Positions 7,717-15,763 of a DNA stretch of 64,000 nt are shown here, one piece after another. Made by a program: the position numbers and the translations under genes. The notes below the pieces were generated by a model that was given only the letters and a program-made list of their open reading frames with translations, did no database searches and had not been told where the DNA came from. How positions within the stretch are numbered: position 1 is the first letter of the stretch; each line of letters begins with the position of its first letter. This stretch comes from Calothrix parasitica NIES-267 (GTDB lineage: Bacteria > Cyanobacteriota > Cyanobacteriia > Cyanobacteriales > Nostocaceae): assembly GCF_002368095.1 (NCBI RefSeq), contig NZ_AP018227.1, forward strand, positions 6,960,123 to 7,024,122. Direction: 5' to 3'.

Positions 7717-10414
7717 CTATATCAGGCTCCTTATCAAAATCTGTAATTCCTACTCCCTGACTAAACAATTTATTGATATCTTCAGCTTCTTTTGTTGGTT
7801 TGTTGTCAGGTCGAGTTTTACTTGGTAAATCTTCAATAGATTTTTCAAGTTCTTGCTTTTGCTTGGTCAATTCTTCAACATTCTGTTTAATAGAAACTGC
7901 TTCAGAAGTAACCATTTCTATTCCTTGTGCAGCTTCTTCAAGATTCTGCAAACGCTGCACCCAAATAGATGGAGCGCTGACATTCTCAGGCATCCAGGGG
8001 AATGCTTTCTCCCCAATAACACCAAATCTCTTTAAAGCATTACCAATCTTTCCAGTATTCTCAGCGATGAATTCACTAATATTTCTTAGCGAATCAATCA
8101 TGCTGCGAACAGTATTAGCAATATTTGCAGCAGCTTGATATATTCGATTCCATTTCTTCCAATTAGTTTTAAGTTCTTTCCAGTTTTGAACACCAAATAA
8201 ACCTGCGGCGAATTCATCAATCTTTTTACCAAAAAATCCTTTAGTATCTATTGGCTGTCCGTCTAAATCTTTGAAGAATAATCCAGCTAAGTTATCAATA
8301 ATTGAAAATAAAGTATCTGACAGTGAACTGCTCAACATATAAGCGTTGTGCAATGTATTCACCCAGGTCAAAACAATTAGAATCCTTTCTAATTGCATCC
8401 ACTTTGCAAACTTGTCAAATTTAGCTTTAAAACCTTTCAAGAAATTACTAATACCGCCACCAGGAAGTTGCGGCCCTAGTTTGGTATTAATAACATCTAA
8501 CTTGGCATTTAAAGTAGCAACGGCAGCTAAATCTAAACCGTTTAAAAGCGCGTTTAACTTATCAAGCCTTTGAGTATTTCCTGATACTTGGTCGCTTATT
8601 TGTTTGCCACAACTACCGCCTTTGCAGGGGCTAGCAGGAGCAGCAGGAGAAGCTGGTTGTGCTTTCCCAGGAATAAACGGAAATGGAATGGGTAAAGGTG
8701 CCCCCGGTGGTTTGTCCGAGTTTGGCTCTGGATTTGGGTTTGGCTCGGGGTTTGGATTTGGGTCTGGCGGTGGCTCGGGGTTTGGGTTTGGTGTTGGTGG
8801 TGGGTCTGGTGGTGGATTTGGCGGTGGATTTGGATCTGGATTCGGATTTGGGTTTGGGTTTGGGTTTGGGTTTGGGTTTGGGTTTGGATTTGGTGCTGGT
8901 GCTGGTGGTGGATTTGGTGTTGGACTAGGACTTGGATTTGGACTAGGACTTGGACTAGGGCTGGGATTCGGAGCAGGACTAGGACTTGGAGCAGGACTAG
9001 GTGACGGCGCTGGTGAAGGCGACGGACTAGGACTTGGACTAGGGCTGGGATTCGGAGCAGGACTAGGACTTGGAGCAGGACTAGGTGACGGCGCTGGTGA
9101 AGGCGACGGACTAGGACTCGGACTAGGGCTGGGATTCGGAGCAGGACTAGGCCTTGGAGCAGGATTAGGTGACGGCGCTGGTGAAGGCGACGGACTAGGA
9201 CTCGGATTAGGGCTGGGATTCGGAGCAGGACTAGGACTTGGAGCAGGACTAGGTGACGGCGCTGGTGAAGGCGACGGACTAGGACTCGGATTAGGGCTGG
9301 GATTCGGAGCAGGACTAGGGCTTGGAGCAGGATTAGGTGACGGCGCTGGTGGTGGAGTTGGTGCCGGTGCTGGCGCTGGTGGTGGATTTGGAGTAGGATT
9401 TGGCGTTGGAGCCGGTGGTGGCTCTGACTCCGGTGTTGGTGGTGGCTCTGGCTCTGGTGTTGGCGGTGGCTCTGTCTCCGGTGTTGGTGGTGGCTCTGGC
9501 TCTGGTGCGGGTGGTGGCGCTGGTGATGGTTCCGGTGGTTCTGGTGCGGGTGGTGGTTCTGGTGCTGGTGTTGATGGTGGTTCTGGTGCGGGTGGTGGCT
9601 TAGGTGTTGGAGGTGGTTCTGGTTCTGGTGTGGGAGGCGGAGGACTAGGACGAGTAAAAGGCTTTGGGTCGTTTTTACCGGGAAAACGTCTTGGAGGGGG
9701 CGGTAAAGTTTCTGGGATTGTTGGTGGTGGTTCTGGTGCTGGTGCTGTGGGAGGTGGAGCAGTATTTAAACTGGGAAAATTAACTTTTTCTCTATAACCG
9801 TTTTTAAAAACTCTATAAACATTAAAATCGTAAAGTTTATCTAGTTTTGAACCAGGATTCCCAATTCCTCTAATTGCATATCGCTTTTTTACATCTCCCG
9901 GTTCACCACTTGAACTGTAAAAACCTGCTCCAGTAATATCTATTGAAGTTCTTGCCCCGTACCGGGGGTCTACACCAATCTCAATATTTCCAAGAGGTCC
10001 CCATTGTGTAGTGTTTAATAATCTAGATTTTTGATAAACCCCATACTCGCGATAGTCAACCTTAAAGTAGATGTCGTAGTAAAACTTCTCCCAATATTTA
10101 TCATTGGCTGGTGGTTGGTTAGGAGTAGAATTACTGCCCGGTAAGGGTAATGAAGGTTTATTGGAAGGTAAATCCTTTGCAATTTTCGCTGCTGCGGTTC
10201 CTTTGACAATTAACGCAGGAAGTATTTTTTTTACTGGAATCGAACCCGGTAAGGTTGCAGGATTATAATATTTTGATAATTCTGGAAGGTCGCTAGGTCG
10301 AACAGTCGAAAGGCTTGGCTCAGGCTTCTTACTGAAAGGCACAATATTGTTAGCGCCTCCAGGTGAGGCGTTAACAACAGGAACTTTTGAATATGGTAAA
10401 GCCGTAGCGCTCAT
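7703..10414 (-). CDS. Giant Pro-rich stalk protein, 903 residues
   Basis: The protein has three parts. Residues about 1-225 form a globular head ([40 protein letters not shown]). Residues about 225-600 are a Pro-rich stalk made of PEPEPPPTP, then [16 protein letters not shown] and NPNPNP repeats. Residues about 600-903 are helical, with a CKGGSCGK Cys pair, a hydrophobic stretch ([20 protein letters not shown]) and a final coiled coil. Such layouts suit adhesins, receptor-binding or attachment proteins that span a cell envelope. It overlaps the upstream gene as TAATG. The Gly-rich reading frame on the other strand is a mirror artefact of the repeats. Confidence 0.75.
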   Translation of the reverse strand: MSATALPYSKVPVVNASPGGANNIVPFSKKPEPSLSTVRPSDLPELSKYYNPATLPGSIPVKKILPALIVKGTAAAKIAKDLPSNKPSLPLPGSNSTPNQPPANDKYWEKFYYDIYFKVDYREYGVYQKSRLLNTTQWGPLGNIEIGVDPRYGARTSIDITGAGFYSSSGEPGDVKKRYAIRGIGNPGSKLDKLYDFNVYRVFKNGYREKVNFPSLNTAPPPTAPAPEPPPTIPETLPPPPRRFPGKNDPKPFTRPSPPPPTPEPEPPPTPKPPPAPEPPSTPAPEPPPAPEPPEPSPAPPPAPEPEPPPTPETEPPPTPEPEPPPTPESEPPPAPTPNPTPNPPPAPAPAPTPPPAPSPNPAPSPSPAPNPSPNPSPSPSPSPAPSPSPAPSPSPAPNPSPNPSPSPSPSPAPSPNPAPRPSPAPNPSPSPSPSPSPSPAPSPSPAPSPSPAPNPSPSPSPSPSPSPAPSPSPAPSPSPAPNPSPSPSPSPNPSPSPTPNPPPAPAPNPNPNPNPNPNPNPNPNPDPNPPPNPPPDPPPTPNPNPEPPPDPNPNPEPNPNPEPNSDKPPGAPLPIPFPFIPGKAQPASPAAPASPCKGGSCGKQISDQVSGNTQRLDKLNALLNGLDLAAVATLNAKLDVINTKLGPQLPGGGISNFLKGFKAKFDKFAKWMQLERILIVLTWVNTLHNAYMLSSSLSDTLFSIIDNLAGLFFKDLDGQPIDTKGFFGKKIDEFAAGLFGVQNWKELKTNWKKWNRIYQAAANIANTVRSMIDSLRNISEFIAENTGKIGNALKRFGVIGEKAFPWMPENVSAPSIWVQRLQNLEEAAQGIEMVTSEAVSIKQNVEELTKQKQELEKSIEDLPSKTRPDNKPTKEAEDINKLFSQGVGITDFDKEPDIDATT
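8850..8885 (+). repeat. (GGGTTT)6 hexamer tract, G-quadruplex-capable
   Basis: Six perfect GGGTTT units encode the Asn-Pro run of the stalk protein on the minus strand. The plus strand, which is the template for that gene, carries six G-triplets with three-base loops, a standard quadruplex pattern. Confidence 0.85.
8929..9350. repeat. 84-bp minisatellite inside the stalk gene
   Basis: The block beginning GACGGACTAGGA recurs at 9021, 9105, 9189 and 9273, exactly 84 bases apart, with a partial copy before it. Each unit adds 28 residues of Pro/Ser/Ala repeat. A few silent differences separate the units, such as CTTGG versus CTCGG. Confidence 0.9.
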
Positions 10415-10713
10415 TATGCAGTAAGTTCAGAAGGCGCAGCGGTTGTAGAAAATTCTTTAACCCGTTGCCACAAAGGCCCGTCGTAATATGCGAAATCATC
10501 TTCCAATTCCATACTCAAACGAGAGAATAAATTTGTTTTGCTGGTTTGGTCAATCTTGAAAATGCCAAACTGTGCAGATGCTACAGCAGTGCCCGGTCCT
10601 TCAATTGTTGTTAAGTCGGGATTAACAGTATTCAAAACTAAAGCAATCCATGCGGCTGCTTTTTCATAAGTATCAATTTCGGCAGGTATTTGTTCTTTGG
10701 TAAAAGCTGTCAT
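10414..10713 (-). CDS. Unknown element protein, 99 residues (first gene of leftward operon)
   Basis: This 99-residue acidic protein ([20 protein letters not shown], then [15 protein letters not shown]) is not recognised. It is the promoter-proximal gene of the nine-gene leftward operon, and its stop overlaps the start of the 903-residue gene (TAATG). It has no signal or membrane segment. Confidence 0.62.
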   Translation of the reverse strand: MTAFTKEQIPAEIDTYEKAAAWIALVLNTVNPDLTTIEGPGTAVASAQFGIFKIDQTSKTNLFSRLSMELEDDFAYYDGPLWQRVKEFSTTAAPSELTA

Positions 10714-10941
10714 GTTTTTAAGATTAAAACGATTAGGTCTTTTCCGTTGTAATCCGTTAATTAATATCAGTAAATAGACCGGAAATACATATTTTCGGAA
10801 CTATTACTGATTCGCTGTATATATTGCCACGACTACAATACAAAACAAGTCTCCTGACACAATAAACACTAAAAGTTCCGGAATTATGCATAATTTGCAG
10901 ACTTCCGGAACTTTCTTAAACAAGAAACTAATAATTTAAAT
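10714..10941. promoter_or_regulatory. Divergent control region with 12-bp inverted repeat
   Basis: This 228-bp spacer separates the leftward operon from the rightward recombinase gene. Perfect 12-bp arms AAAGTTCCGGAA (10872-10883) and TTCCGGAACTTT (10903-10914) flank 19 bases, and each arm contains the palindrome TTCCGGAA. A related TTTTCGGAACT lies at 10792-10802. This may be an operator pair or a recombinase site; the arm spacing is wider than usual for a tyrosine-recombinase core. Confidence 0.65.
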
Positions 10942-11526
10942 ATGAAAAATAATCGTCATGGAAAGTCAGCAATTTTAACTTATAGTGACTATTCAAAAAT
11001 CCGAAAGCAGGTAAGGTCAAAAAAATACAAATTACTAATTGACCTTGGTTGGTTTACGGGCGAACGGATAGGTGCATTATGTCAACTTAAAATCAGTGAT
11101 TGCTACGACGACAAATTAATTTCAAGGAGCCATATAAATTTTAAGGCTAGAACTAGAAAAGCGTCACCAAGTGGAAAGAGAAGAACCCGACAGCTAAAAG
11201 CTCATTCAACTTTGATTGAAAGTTTGCAAGCATACAAGCCAGATACAAATATTTCTGAATATATTTTTCACGGCCGCGATGGAGTAGATCACATAACTAC
11301 AAGGTGGTGTGACAAGATTTTACGAGCTGCTGTTGAAAGAGCGGGTTTAGAAGCTAAGGGTATTAGCTGGCATAGTTTTCGGAGAACTTTCGCTACTCGG
11401 CTACATCGAAGTGGAGTTTCTATTTTCGTTATCTCGAAACTACTTGACCACAGCGATGTCCGCACGACGCAGGAATATATTGATGTTTTTGAAGACCAGA
11501 TAGAAGGAGCAATTGAGGCATTATGA
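10942..11526 (+). CDS. Short tyrosine recombinase/integrase
   Basis: This 194-residue catalytic-domain-only member of the phage integrase/Xer family has all key residues in order: R42 in ERIGAL, H144 and R147 in HSFRR, H170 in LLDHSD, and the nucleophile Y179 in TQEYID. The usual N-terminal core-binding domain is missing; whether it is supplied by another protein is unknown. It would integrate, excise or resolve the element. It overlaps the amidase gene as ATGA. Unlike most integrases it sits mid-element, so it could also act as a resolvase. Confidence 0.9.
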   Translation: MKNNRHGKSAILTYSDYSKIRKQVRSKKYKLLIDLGWFTGERIGALCQLKISDCYDDKLISRSHINFKARTRKASPSGKRRTRQLKAHSTLIESLQAYKPDTNISEYIFHGRDGVDHITTRWCDKILRAAVERAGLEAKGISWHSFRRTFATRLHRSGVSIFVISKLLDHSDVRTTQEYIDVFEDQIEGAIEAL

Positions 11527-12086
11527 GTATTAAATTTGGAATCGATTTGGGACACAACGTCAGGTTTGACGGTGGAGCGGCCGGTGTTGATAAATCTGAA
11601 AACCAGCTAATTATGGAAGTTGGGAATAAGGTTATTTGCAAGTTACAGAGTTTAGGACATCAAGTAGTTGAATGTAAACCAGAATCTGCAACAAGCAGCG
11701 GTCATGCATTACGACAACGAACTTACACTGCGAATGTTGCAGGTGTTGATAGGTTTGTTTCAATTCATTTCAATGCATTTAACGGTCAAGCACATGGAGC
11801 AGAAGTTTTATATATTTCTCAGGCGGGGCGAAAATTAGCCCAACCTGTTCAAGATGAAATAGTAAAACTTGGTTTTACCAATCGAGGTGTGAAGTATCGC
11901 AATAATTTACATGTTCTCCGAGCAACTAATGCACCTGCAATCCTTATAGAATGCTGCTTTTGCGACAATTGGAAAGATATGAAGCGATACGATGCTGAAA
12001 AAATGGCTAACGCAATCGTTAAAGGTTTAACCGGCAGCTTCCCTAATTCCTCCAACAAACCTTGTCCAACTTGCGGACGTGTTTAA
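11523..12086 (+). CDS. N-acetylmuramoyl-L-alanine amidase (Amidase_3), endolysin-like
   Basis: This 187-residue protein is a zinc amidase of the Amidase_3 family. It has the GIDLGHN start (zinc His), SIHFNAFNG with a second zinc His near residue 80, and the late catalytic Glu in AILIECCFCDN. It cleaves peptidoglycan at the MurNAc-L-Ala bond. There is no signal peptide, as in phage endolysins or virion-associated lysins. The tail ends CPTCGRV, a possible zinc pair. Coupled to the recombinase gene (ATGA), it supports a phage-like or envelope-crossing life style. Confidence 0.88.
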   Translation: MSIKFGIDLGHNVRFDGGAAGVDKSENQLIMEVGNKVICKLQSLGHQVVECKPESATSSGHALRQRTYTANVAGVDRFVSIHFNAFNGQAHGAEVLYISQAGRKLAQPVQDEIVKLGFTNRGVKYRNNLHVLRATNAPAILIECCFCDNWKDMKRYDAEKMANAIVKGLTGSFPNSSNKPCPTCGRV

Positions 12087-12177
12087 TTAAATTTAATTCT
12101 CATTCCCAATTCCCTATTTCCCATTCCCCATTCCCAATTCCTCGTTTTTAACTCCTAACTCCTAATTCCTAACTCCC

Positions 12178-12354
12178 ATGCTTCAAGAAAATATGACTGA
12201 TAAAGAATTAATGCTTTTGAAAATGAAGATTATTTATGCAAAAGCTCAAAGTTGGGGCATTGAAGAGTTAGCGCTTGCTCTTGAACATCTTTCTGAGGAT
12301 TGTTGGAATAAAGTTTCTAAAAACTATCCCCCATCTTTCCGAATTGATGGTTAA
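12178..12354 (+). CDS. Small helical protein, 58 residues
   Basis: This short ORF encodes MTDKELMLLKMKIIYAKAQS (from the inner ATG at 12193) and LALALEHLSEDCW, ending RIDG. It is acidic and helical, with no recognised family. It lies between the amidase and the 12395 gene, after a stretch of STRR-like CCCATTCCC sequence. Codon use and the coherent helix pattern support it modestly. Confidence 0.45.
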   Translation: MLQENMTDKELMLLKMKIIYAKAQSWGIEELALALEHLSEDCWNKVSKNYPPSFRIDG

Positions 12355-12394
12355 ATGCTGAAATGACGTGTTACAGGTCAATAGGAGATGGGGA

Positions 12395-12679
12395 ATGGGG
12401 AAACGAGGAGGTAGAACTTCGGGAACTATAACCCGTGGTAGTAGCTGGCGAAATGGTAAAACTACAGTTATTCGAGTTCCAGTTAATTTAGTTCCGGAAA
12501 TTATCAAGTTTGCAAAATACCTTGATAATGGGATATACCTAGAAAGCTTTATATATCAAGAGTTTTTGCAATTAAAAGCAAGGCAATATAGAAGGTCGGG
12601 GAAACGGTTAATACGGAACACTCCGAGGTGGAGTGTTTTTAATGAATTTGAGAATTATTTGAAAAATTATTCAAAATAG
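12395..12679 (+). CDS. Small basic DNA-binding-like element protein, 94 residues
   Basis: The protein starts MGKRGGRTSGTITRGSSWRN, then GKTTVIRVPVNLVPEIIKFA, a pattern seen in small cyanobacterial plasmid and phage proteins with a ribbon-helix-helix-like core. I chose the ATG at 12395, which has AGGAG upstream, over the GTG at 12368. Its 3' coding part contains an eight-base-pair hairpin (ACACTCC/GGAGTGT, 12618-12635). It converges on and overlaps the 140-residue minus-strand gene by 41 bases. A regulatory role is inferred. Confidence 0.65.
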   Translation: MGKRGGRTSGTITRGSSWRNGKTTVIRVPVNLVPEIIKFAKYLDNGIYLESFIYQEFLQLKARQYRRSGKRLIRNTPRWSVFNEFENYLKNYSK

Positions 12680-13061
12680 TAATAATATTTTGTGGATGTA
12701 GATTCTTCCTGATGCAATCTTCTATCACTTGCTTCTTTTTTCTCGCTCTGGCGGAGTTCACGCTGCCCACATATTTCCGTCGGAGCTTTCTACCTTCCAT
12801 CCAGGTATACCGCCAGTACCAATATTTATTATTTCCACGTTCCACATAGTACTTTTCAACAAAGTGGTTCGTTTGTATCTCGTGTTGGTGAGCAGATTTT
12901 TGAGTACTATGTGATACTTGCTCACCAACACTTTTACACGTAGATTGTTCTTCCCAGCACAATTCATCCCAGTAGGGGTCATATTGTGGTTTTGTTGGAG
13001 TGTGGGGATTGTCAGAAGTGATTGCAATTCCCAGATTTAATTCGGTTTGGATGTGCTTCAT
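12639..13061 (-). CDS. Unknown element protein with YWRY motif, 140 residues
   Basis: This protein contains a tract rich in aromatic and basic residues (KYWYWRYTWMEGRKLRRKYV, then GSVNSARARKKKQVIEDCI). Similar Tyr-Trp-Arg proteins are common on cyanobacterial plasmids, with no known function. It overlaps the start region of the upstream 72-residue gene by four bases and converges with the 94-residue gene on the other strand. Confidence 0.6.
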   Translation of the reverse strand: MKHIQTELNLGIAITSDNPHTPTKPQYDPYWDELCWEEQSTCKSVGEQVSHSTQKSAHQHEIQTNHFVEKYYVERGNNKYWYWRYTWMEGRKLRRKYVGSVNSARARKKKQVIEDCIRKNLHPQNIITILNNFSNNSQIH

Positions 13062-13276
13062 CTTCCCGAACTTCTCTGGAAAGGAACTATTTCATGATGG
13101 TAGGAACGAGCTAAGCACCAAGTATCAACTAATTCGCTGCTTAATTCCTGTAATGCTTCCGACCAAAGTAAGACGTTGATATAGGAAAGGTTGCAAATAT
13201 CAACTTCATGAATAAATCGTTTCTTTATCCAGCATTTAAACCGAATTTTTTCGTAATTATTGAAATTTTGATTCAT
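13058..13276 (-). CDS. Small unknown protein, 72 residues
   Basis: This is a 72-residue protein (MNQNFNNYEKIRFKCWIKKR, then YINVLLWSEALQELSSELVD) with no recognised family. It overlaps the following gene by four bases and lies in the same leftward block as the Rep-like gene. The call rests mainly on operon packing. Confidence 0.5.
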   Translation of the reverse strand: MNQNFNNYEKIRFKCWIKKRFIHEVDICNLSYINVLLWSEALQELSSELVDTWCLARSYHHEIVPFQRSSGR

Positions 13277-13353
13277 AATATTCCTACGCTTTTTCGTTTG
13301 TGGCTTTAATTCGGCTAAGAATTGAAGCTACTTTTTGTAATCTAAATTACATC

Positions 13354-14157
13354 TTAACCGCTGTTACTAAAAACACTGGTAAATATATCTTCAATATCTG
13401 CAATAAAGGTTTCTTTCGTATATAAATTGTCCTCGTAATATCGATACCTCAAGCAGTCAATTAACCATCCTTGTGGGTTATCAATCAGACCTCCCTTGTT
13501 TCGTTGTTTGAATAGTTTTAATGATGCGGTTATATCCTCGATTGGATATTTATATATTTCTTCTGTAGTCGCTTTTTTGGGATTGAAAAGAATACCGTAT
13601 TTTGCACAAGCTTTAATTATTTGCAACTTGCGGTGATGTTCTTTGATGTTTAATTCATTTGAATAATCCGGTTGATTGTTAGTATTACTACCGGAAGAAT
13701 CATCCGTACAGACTGTTGATTTATCAGGGCTATGAGGAGAGCTGCTGCTGACAAACCCTGTTTCAGAGTGACAACCGTTTGAGGGCTGTTTTTCTAAAGT
13801 AACTTGATGATAATGCAAGTTTCTTTCACAACGCTTTTTGGGGATTGTAGCGTCTGGATGCCTTAATTTAATCCGGTATGTATTGTGACCAAAATCTTTA
13901 TCGATGTGGATTATTCGGAGAAATACTAACTTTTCAAACTGCTGTTTAACCCAGTGCAATGCGTGTGGTTTACCTTGTAGTTTCTTTACGTATTGTTGAA
14001 ACTCTTGCAGTGTAAATTCTATTTTCTGGTTCTCTTTACCGAGTGTTAATAACCACTTCCATAGTGTTTGAGCTACGTTTTTTATTCGGTATTTTAAGCA
14101 GTATTTTAGGTGTTTCTCTGTCCAATTAAGGATGCTTTTTGATGCGTTTTGTGTCAT
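13354..14157 (-). CDS. Rep-like / winged-helix replication protein, 267 residues
   Basis: This 267-residue protein begins with a helix-rich region (WTEKHLKYCLKYRIKNVAQT, LWKWLLTLGKENQKIEFTLQ) and a predicted helix-turn-helix (EFQQYVKKLQGK) that resembles the N-terminal winged helix of cyanobacterial plasmid replication initiators. A Ser/Asn-rich linker near residues 140-175 precedes a second helical part ending DIEDIFTSVFSNSG. I infer a replication or regulatory role. It is preceded by the hairpin at 14251 and its own promoter region. Confidence 0.5.
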   Translation of the reverse strand: MTQNASKSILNWTEKHLKYCLKYRIKNVAQTLWKWLLTLGKENQKIEFTLQEFQQYVKKLQGKPHALHWVKQQFEKLVFLRIIHIDKDFGHNTYRIKLRHPDATIPKKRCERNLHYHQVTLEKQPSNGCHSETGFVSSSSPHSPDKSTVCTDDSSGSNTNNQPDYSNELNIKEHHRKLQIIKACAKYGILFNPKKATTEEIYKYPIEDITASLKLFKQRNKGGLIDNPQGWLIDCLRYRYYEDNLYTKETFIADIEDIFTSVFSNSG

Positions 14158-14250
14158 GATAATAAGCAGATTATAAGATAAATTCAGCCATTTAATTGCT
14201 ACGCTTCAATCTCTTAGTAATTAAATGGTTCTTTTTTATGCAAATAAATA

Positions 14251-14276
14251 CCCGACCCGTCACTACACGGGTCGGG
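14251..14276. terminator. Strong hairpin between RHH and Rep-like genes
   Basis: The perfect arms CCCGACCCGT (14251-14260) and ACGGGTCGGG (14267-14276) enclose a six-base loop. On the plus strand five Ts follow; on the minus strand it lies directly after the stop of the RHH gene. It probably acts in both directions. Confidence 0.8.
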
Positions 14277-14279
14277 TTT

Positions 14280-14608
14280 TTAAGTTGTTTTATTTGCTTC
14301 TAACTCTTCAAGAAGGGAATTAAACTCTTGAATCCTAGAATTTAGCTGTACAATTTCTGCTTCTATTTGACTTTTTTGTTCATTTTTATTTGCCACCTGA
14401 TTCTTGTACTCATCTATCAGCTGGCGGATGATTCCCCCAGTAATCGCGCATCCGTCCCCAAAGAGAAGTCGTCCCGAGCTATCCGTTCCACCAATTCGCT
14501 CATACTCACCCCTACTGCTTTCGCTTTTGCTTCCAGCATTTTCCTCCCGTCCGGGGTGAGCGTCAGCATCGTATTTTTCTTGTTTTGGCCGTGAATCGAC
14601 TTTCGCAT
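14280..14608 (-). pseudogene. RHH (CopG-like) regulator with coiled-coil tail, split by a frameshift
   Basis: From the ATG at 14608, one frame encodes MRKSIHGQNKKN, then LTPDGRKMLEAKAKAVGVSM and SELVERIARDDFSLGTDARL, a ribbon-helix-helix domain, and stops after LLGESSAS. In the -1 frame the expected coiled-coil tail follows (GGIIRQLIDEYKNQVANKNE to LLEELEANKTT, ending at 14280). The frames meet at a run of five Gs (plus strand about 14433-14437). Six Gs would join them. It may be a real frameshift, a sequencing error in the homopolymer, or a programmed -1 shift. The probable operators lie directly upstream. Confidence 0.7.
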
Positions 14609-14639
14609 TCATTGTACCCATGCACTACTCCTTTATTTT

Positions 14640-14702
14640 ACCTATGTAGTATCTTTACTTTTTACATAGGTAGTACTAGGCTATATTCAGTTGTACATAG
14701 GT
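14640..14702. promoter_or_regulatory. Triple TACATAGGT operator upstream of the RHH gene
   Basis: ACCTATGTA at 14640-14648 is the inverted copy of TACATAGGT at 14663-14671 and 14694-14702. The three sites lie just upstream of the RHH gene, as expected for autoregulation by a CopG-like protein. Binding is inferred from position and symmetry. Confidence 0.65.
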
Positions 14703-14814
14703 ATAACTCAAAAAGCAATACCCCAAACCGGCAGAATTAGCAGCCTGCCATCCACAAGAAAAAGAAAGCTCGCTGGGAATTGCAGTTAACAGTAGTTATT
14801 GAAGGTTCTTATAT

Positions 14815-15015
14815 ATGGGGGTTTTGAAGATAAGAGCAACAGGATTGTGTGGTGATGTAGAGGCAATATCTTAGTTTCTTGAAGCTATTGCTGCAAAGTC
14901 TGGAAAGTTCAGAATTATGGAGAGGTCTAAGAGATATAAAAATCGAGATTCACTATATGTACGGCGGTATTTGGAATTGGAGGTAGATTGGGAGGCTTTG
15001 AAGAAAACTGACTGA
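14815..15015 (+). pseudogene. DUF3970-like small protein with an in-frame amber codon
   Basis: The frame from the ATG at 14815 reads MGVLKIRATGLCGDVEAIS, then a TAG at 14872-14874, then FLEAIAAKSGKFRIMERSKR and YKNRDSLYVRRYLELEVDWE, ending at a TGA at 15015. The whole pattern (short strand, helix, SxxYxNR loop, RRYLELEV strand) is that of DUF3970-type small proteins of cyanobacteria and plasmids. A CAG to TAG change would explain the break. No other gene here needs TAG readthrough, so recoding is unlikely. Confidence 0.6.
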
Positions 15016-15050
15016 TAAATTTTGCTCACCAACAGTGTGGAGGTAATTGG

Positions 15051-15236
15051 ATGGGAGATAAGTATACAGCTTGTGAAAGATATAACGTTTGTGCCTTGCA
15101 TGAGCATCAGCTAGCTACTGAGGAATGTGATTCAACTTGCCAGATAAGAAGCGAAAGGAGCGACAAACCAAACAACGTGACTAGCTTTGAAAATTACAAA
15201 CATGCACAGGTAAGTACATCTAAAAGTGAGAATTAA
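15051..15236 (+). CDS. Small Cys-containing protein, 61 residues
   Basis: This 61-residue hydrophilic protein (MGDKYTACERYNVCALHEHQ) has four Cys and three His in its first 33 residues, possibly a small metal site. GGAGG lies eight bases before the ATG. No family is recognised. It precedes the control region of the rightward ATPase operon. Confidence 0.5.
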   Translation: MGDKYTACERYNVCALHEHQLATEECDSTCQIRSERSDKPNNVTSFENYKHAQVSTSKSEN

Positions 15237-15239
15237 TAC

Positions 15240-15364
15240 GGTAAAAATGGCGATCGCCATTTTGGGGTAAAACAGCGAAATGTATATGTAGAGGGAGTTA
15301 CGGTTTTTTATTAACTAAAACAAACCGTTGTATTAAAGGACTATAAGGGGGTCATAAGGGGGTT
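15240..15364 (+). promoter_or_regulatory. Control region of the rightward operon
   Basis: A HIP1 site (GGCGATCGCC) lies at about 15250. The inverted arms ACGGTTT (15300-15306) and AAACCGT (15322-15328) could be an operator. Two direct TAAGGGGGT units follow just before the ATG at 15365 and also supply the ribosome site. Confidence 0.5.
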
Positions 15365-15697
15365 ATGGAGGTATCAGACACGGTTAATAACGGTACTAAG
15401 ACGGCATCAAAGGGGGGTGATAAGACCACTAAAGAGGTCAAAAGGCAGCGTCATTATGGGGTATTACAACCATCATCAGATGCTGATGACATGGCTAAAG
15501 CCACCTATAACGGTTTGGTTGATAACGTTCCTAGGGAATGGAAGTCTGTAAAAAATTACGAACTTTTCAGTTTGACACCAGACGGATTATTTCCGTGGTT
15601 AAAAGTTTCGCGTAACAAAGCAGTCCGTTTGTTCGACGGGCATGTAGAGATGGTCAGCGACGGACGCTGTTACAAAATTATGTTGAGCAGCCATTAA
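15365..15697 (+). CDS. Unknown element protein, 110 residues
   Basis: This 110-residue protein has a polar N-terminus (VSDTVNNGTKTASKGGDKTT) and a compact C-terminal part (ELFSLTPDGLFPWLKVSRNK, AVRLFDGHVEMVSDGRCYKI). No family is recognised. It is the first gene of the rightward operon leading to the ATPase. The next gene starts 67 bases after its stop. Confidence 0.55.
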   Translation: MEVSDTVNNGTKTASKGGDKTTKEVKRQRHYGVLQPSSDADDMAKATYNGLVDNVPREWKSVKNYELFSLTPDGLFPWLKVSRNKAVRLFDGHVEMVSDGRCYKIMLSSH

Positions 15698-15763
15698 GTC
15701 ATCAGCTTGAAATGGCTGCCGAATTCCCCTTTCAAGGAATCCACAAGACAAGAAAATAATACC

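Noticed and set aside
8850-8885. GGGTTT repeats as a telomere of a linear replicon
   Set aside because: The tract is internal to a long coding frame and encodes Asn-Pro; no replicon end is present.
8929-9350. Evenly spaced repeats as a CRISPR array
   Set aside because: The 84-bp units are contiguous with no unique spacers, and they are coding. No cas gene is in the window.
8604-9797. 397-residue Gly-rich plus-strand open frame
   Set aside because: It is the mirror of the Pro-rich stalk gene; the repeat unit contains no stop on the opposite strand. It has no ribosome site and no non-repeat domain.
14815-15015. TAG recoding in the first element
   Set aside because: Only one frame shows an internal TAG; if TAG were recoded, other genes of the element should contain it.
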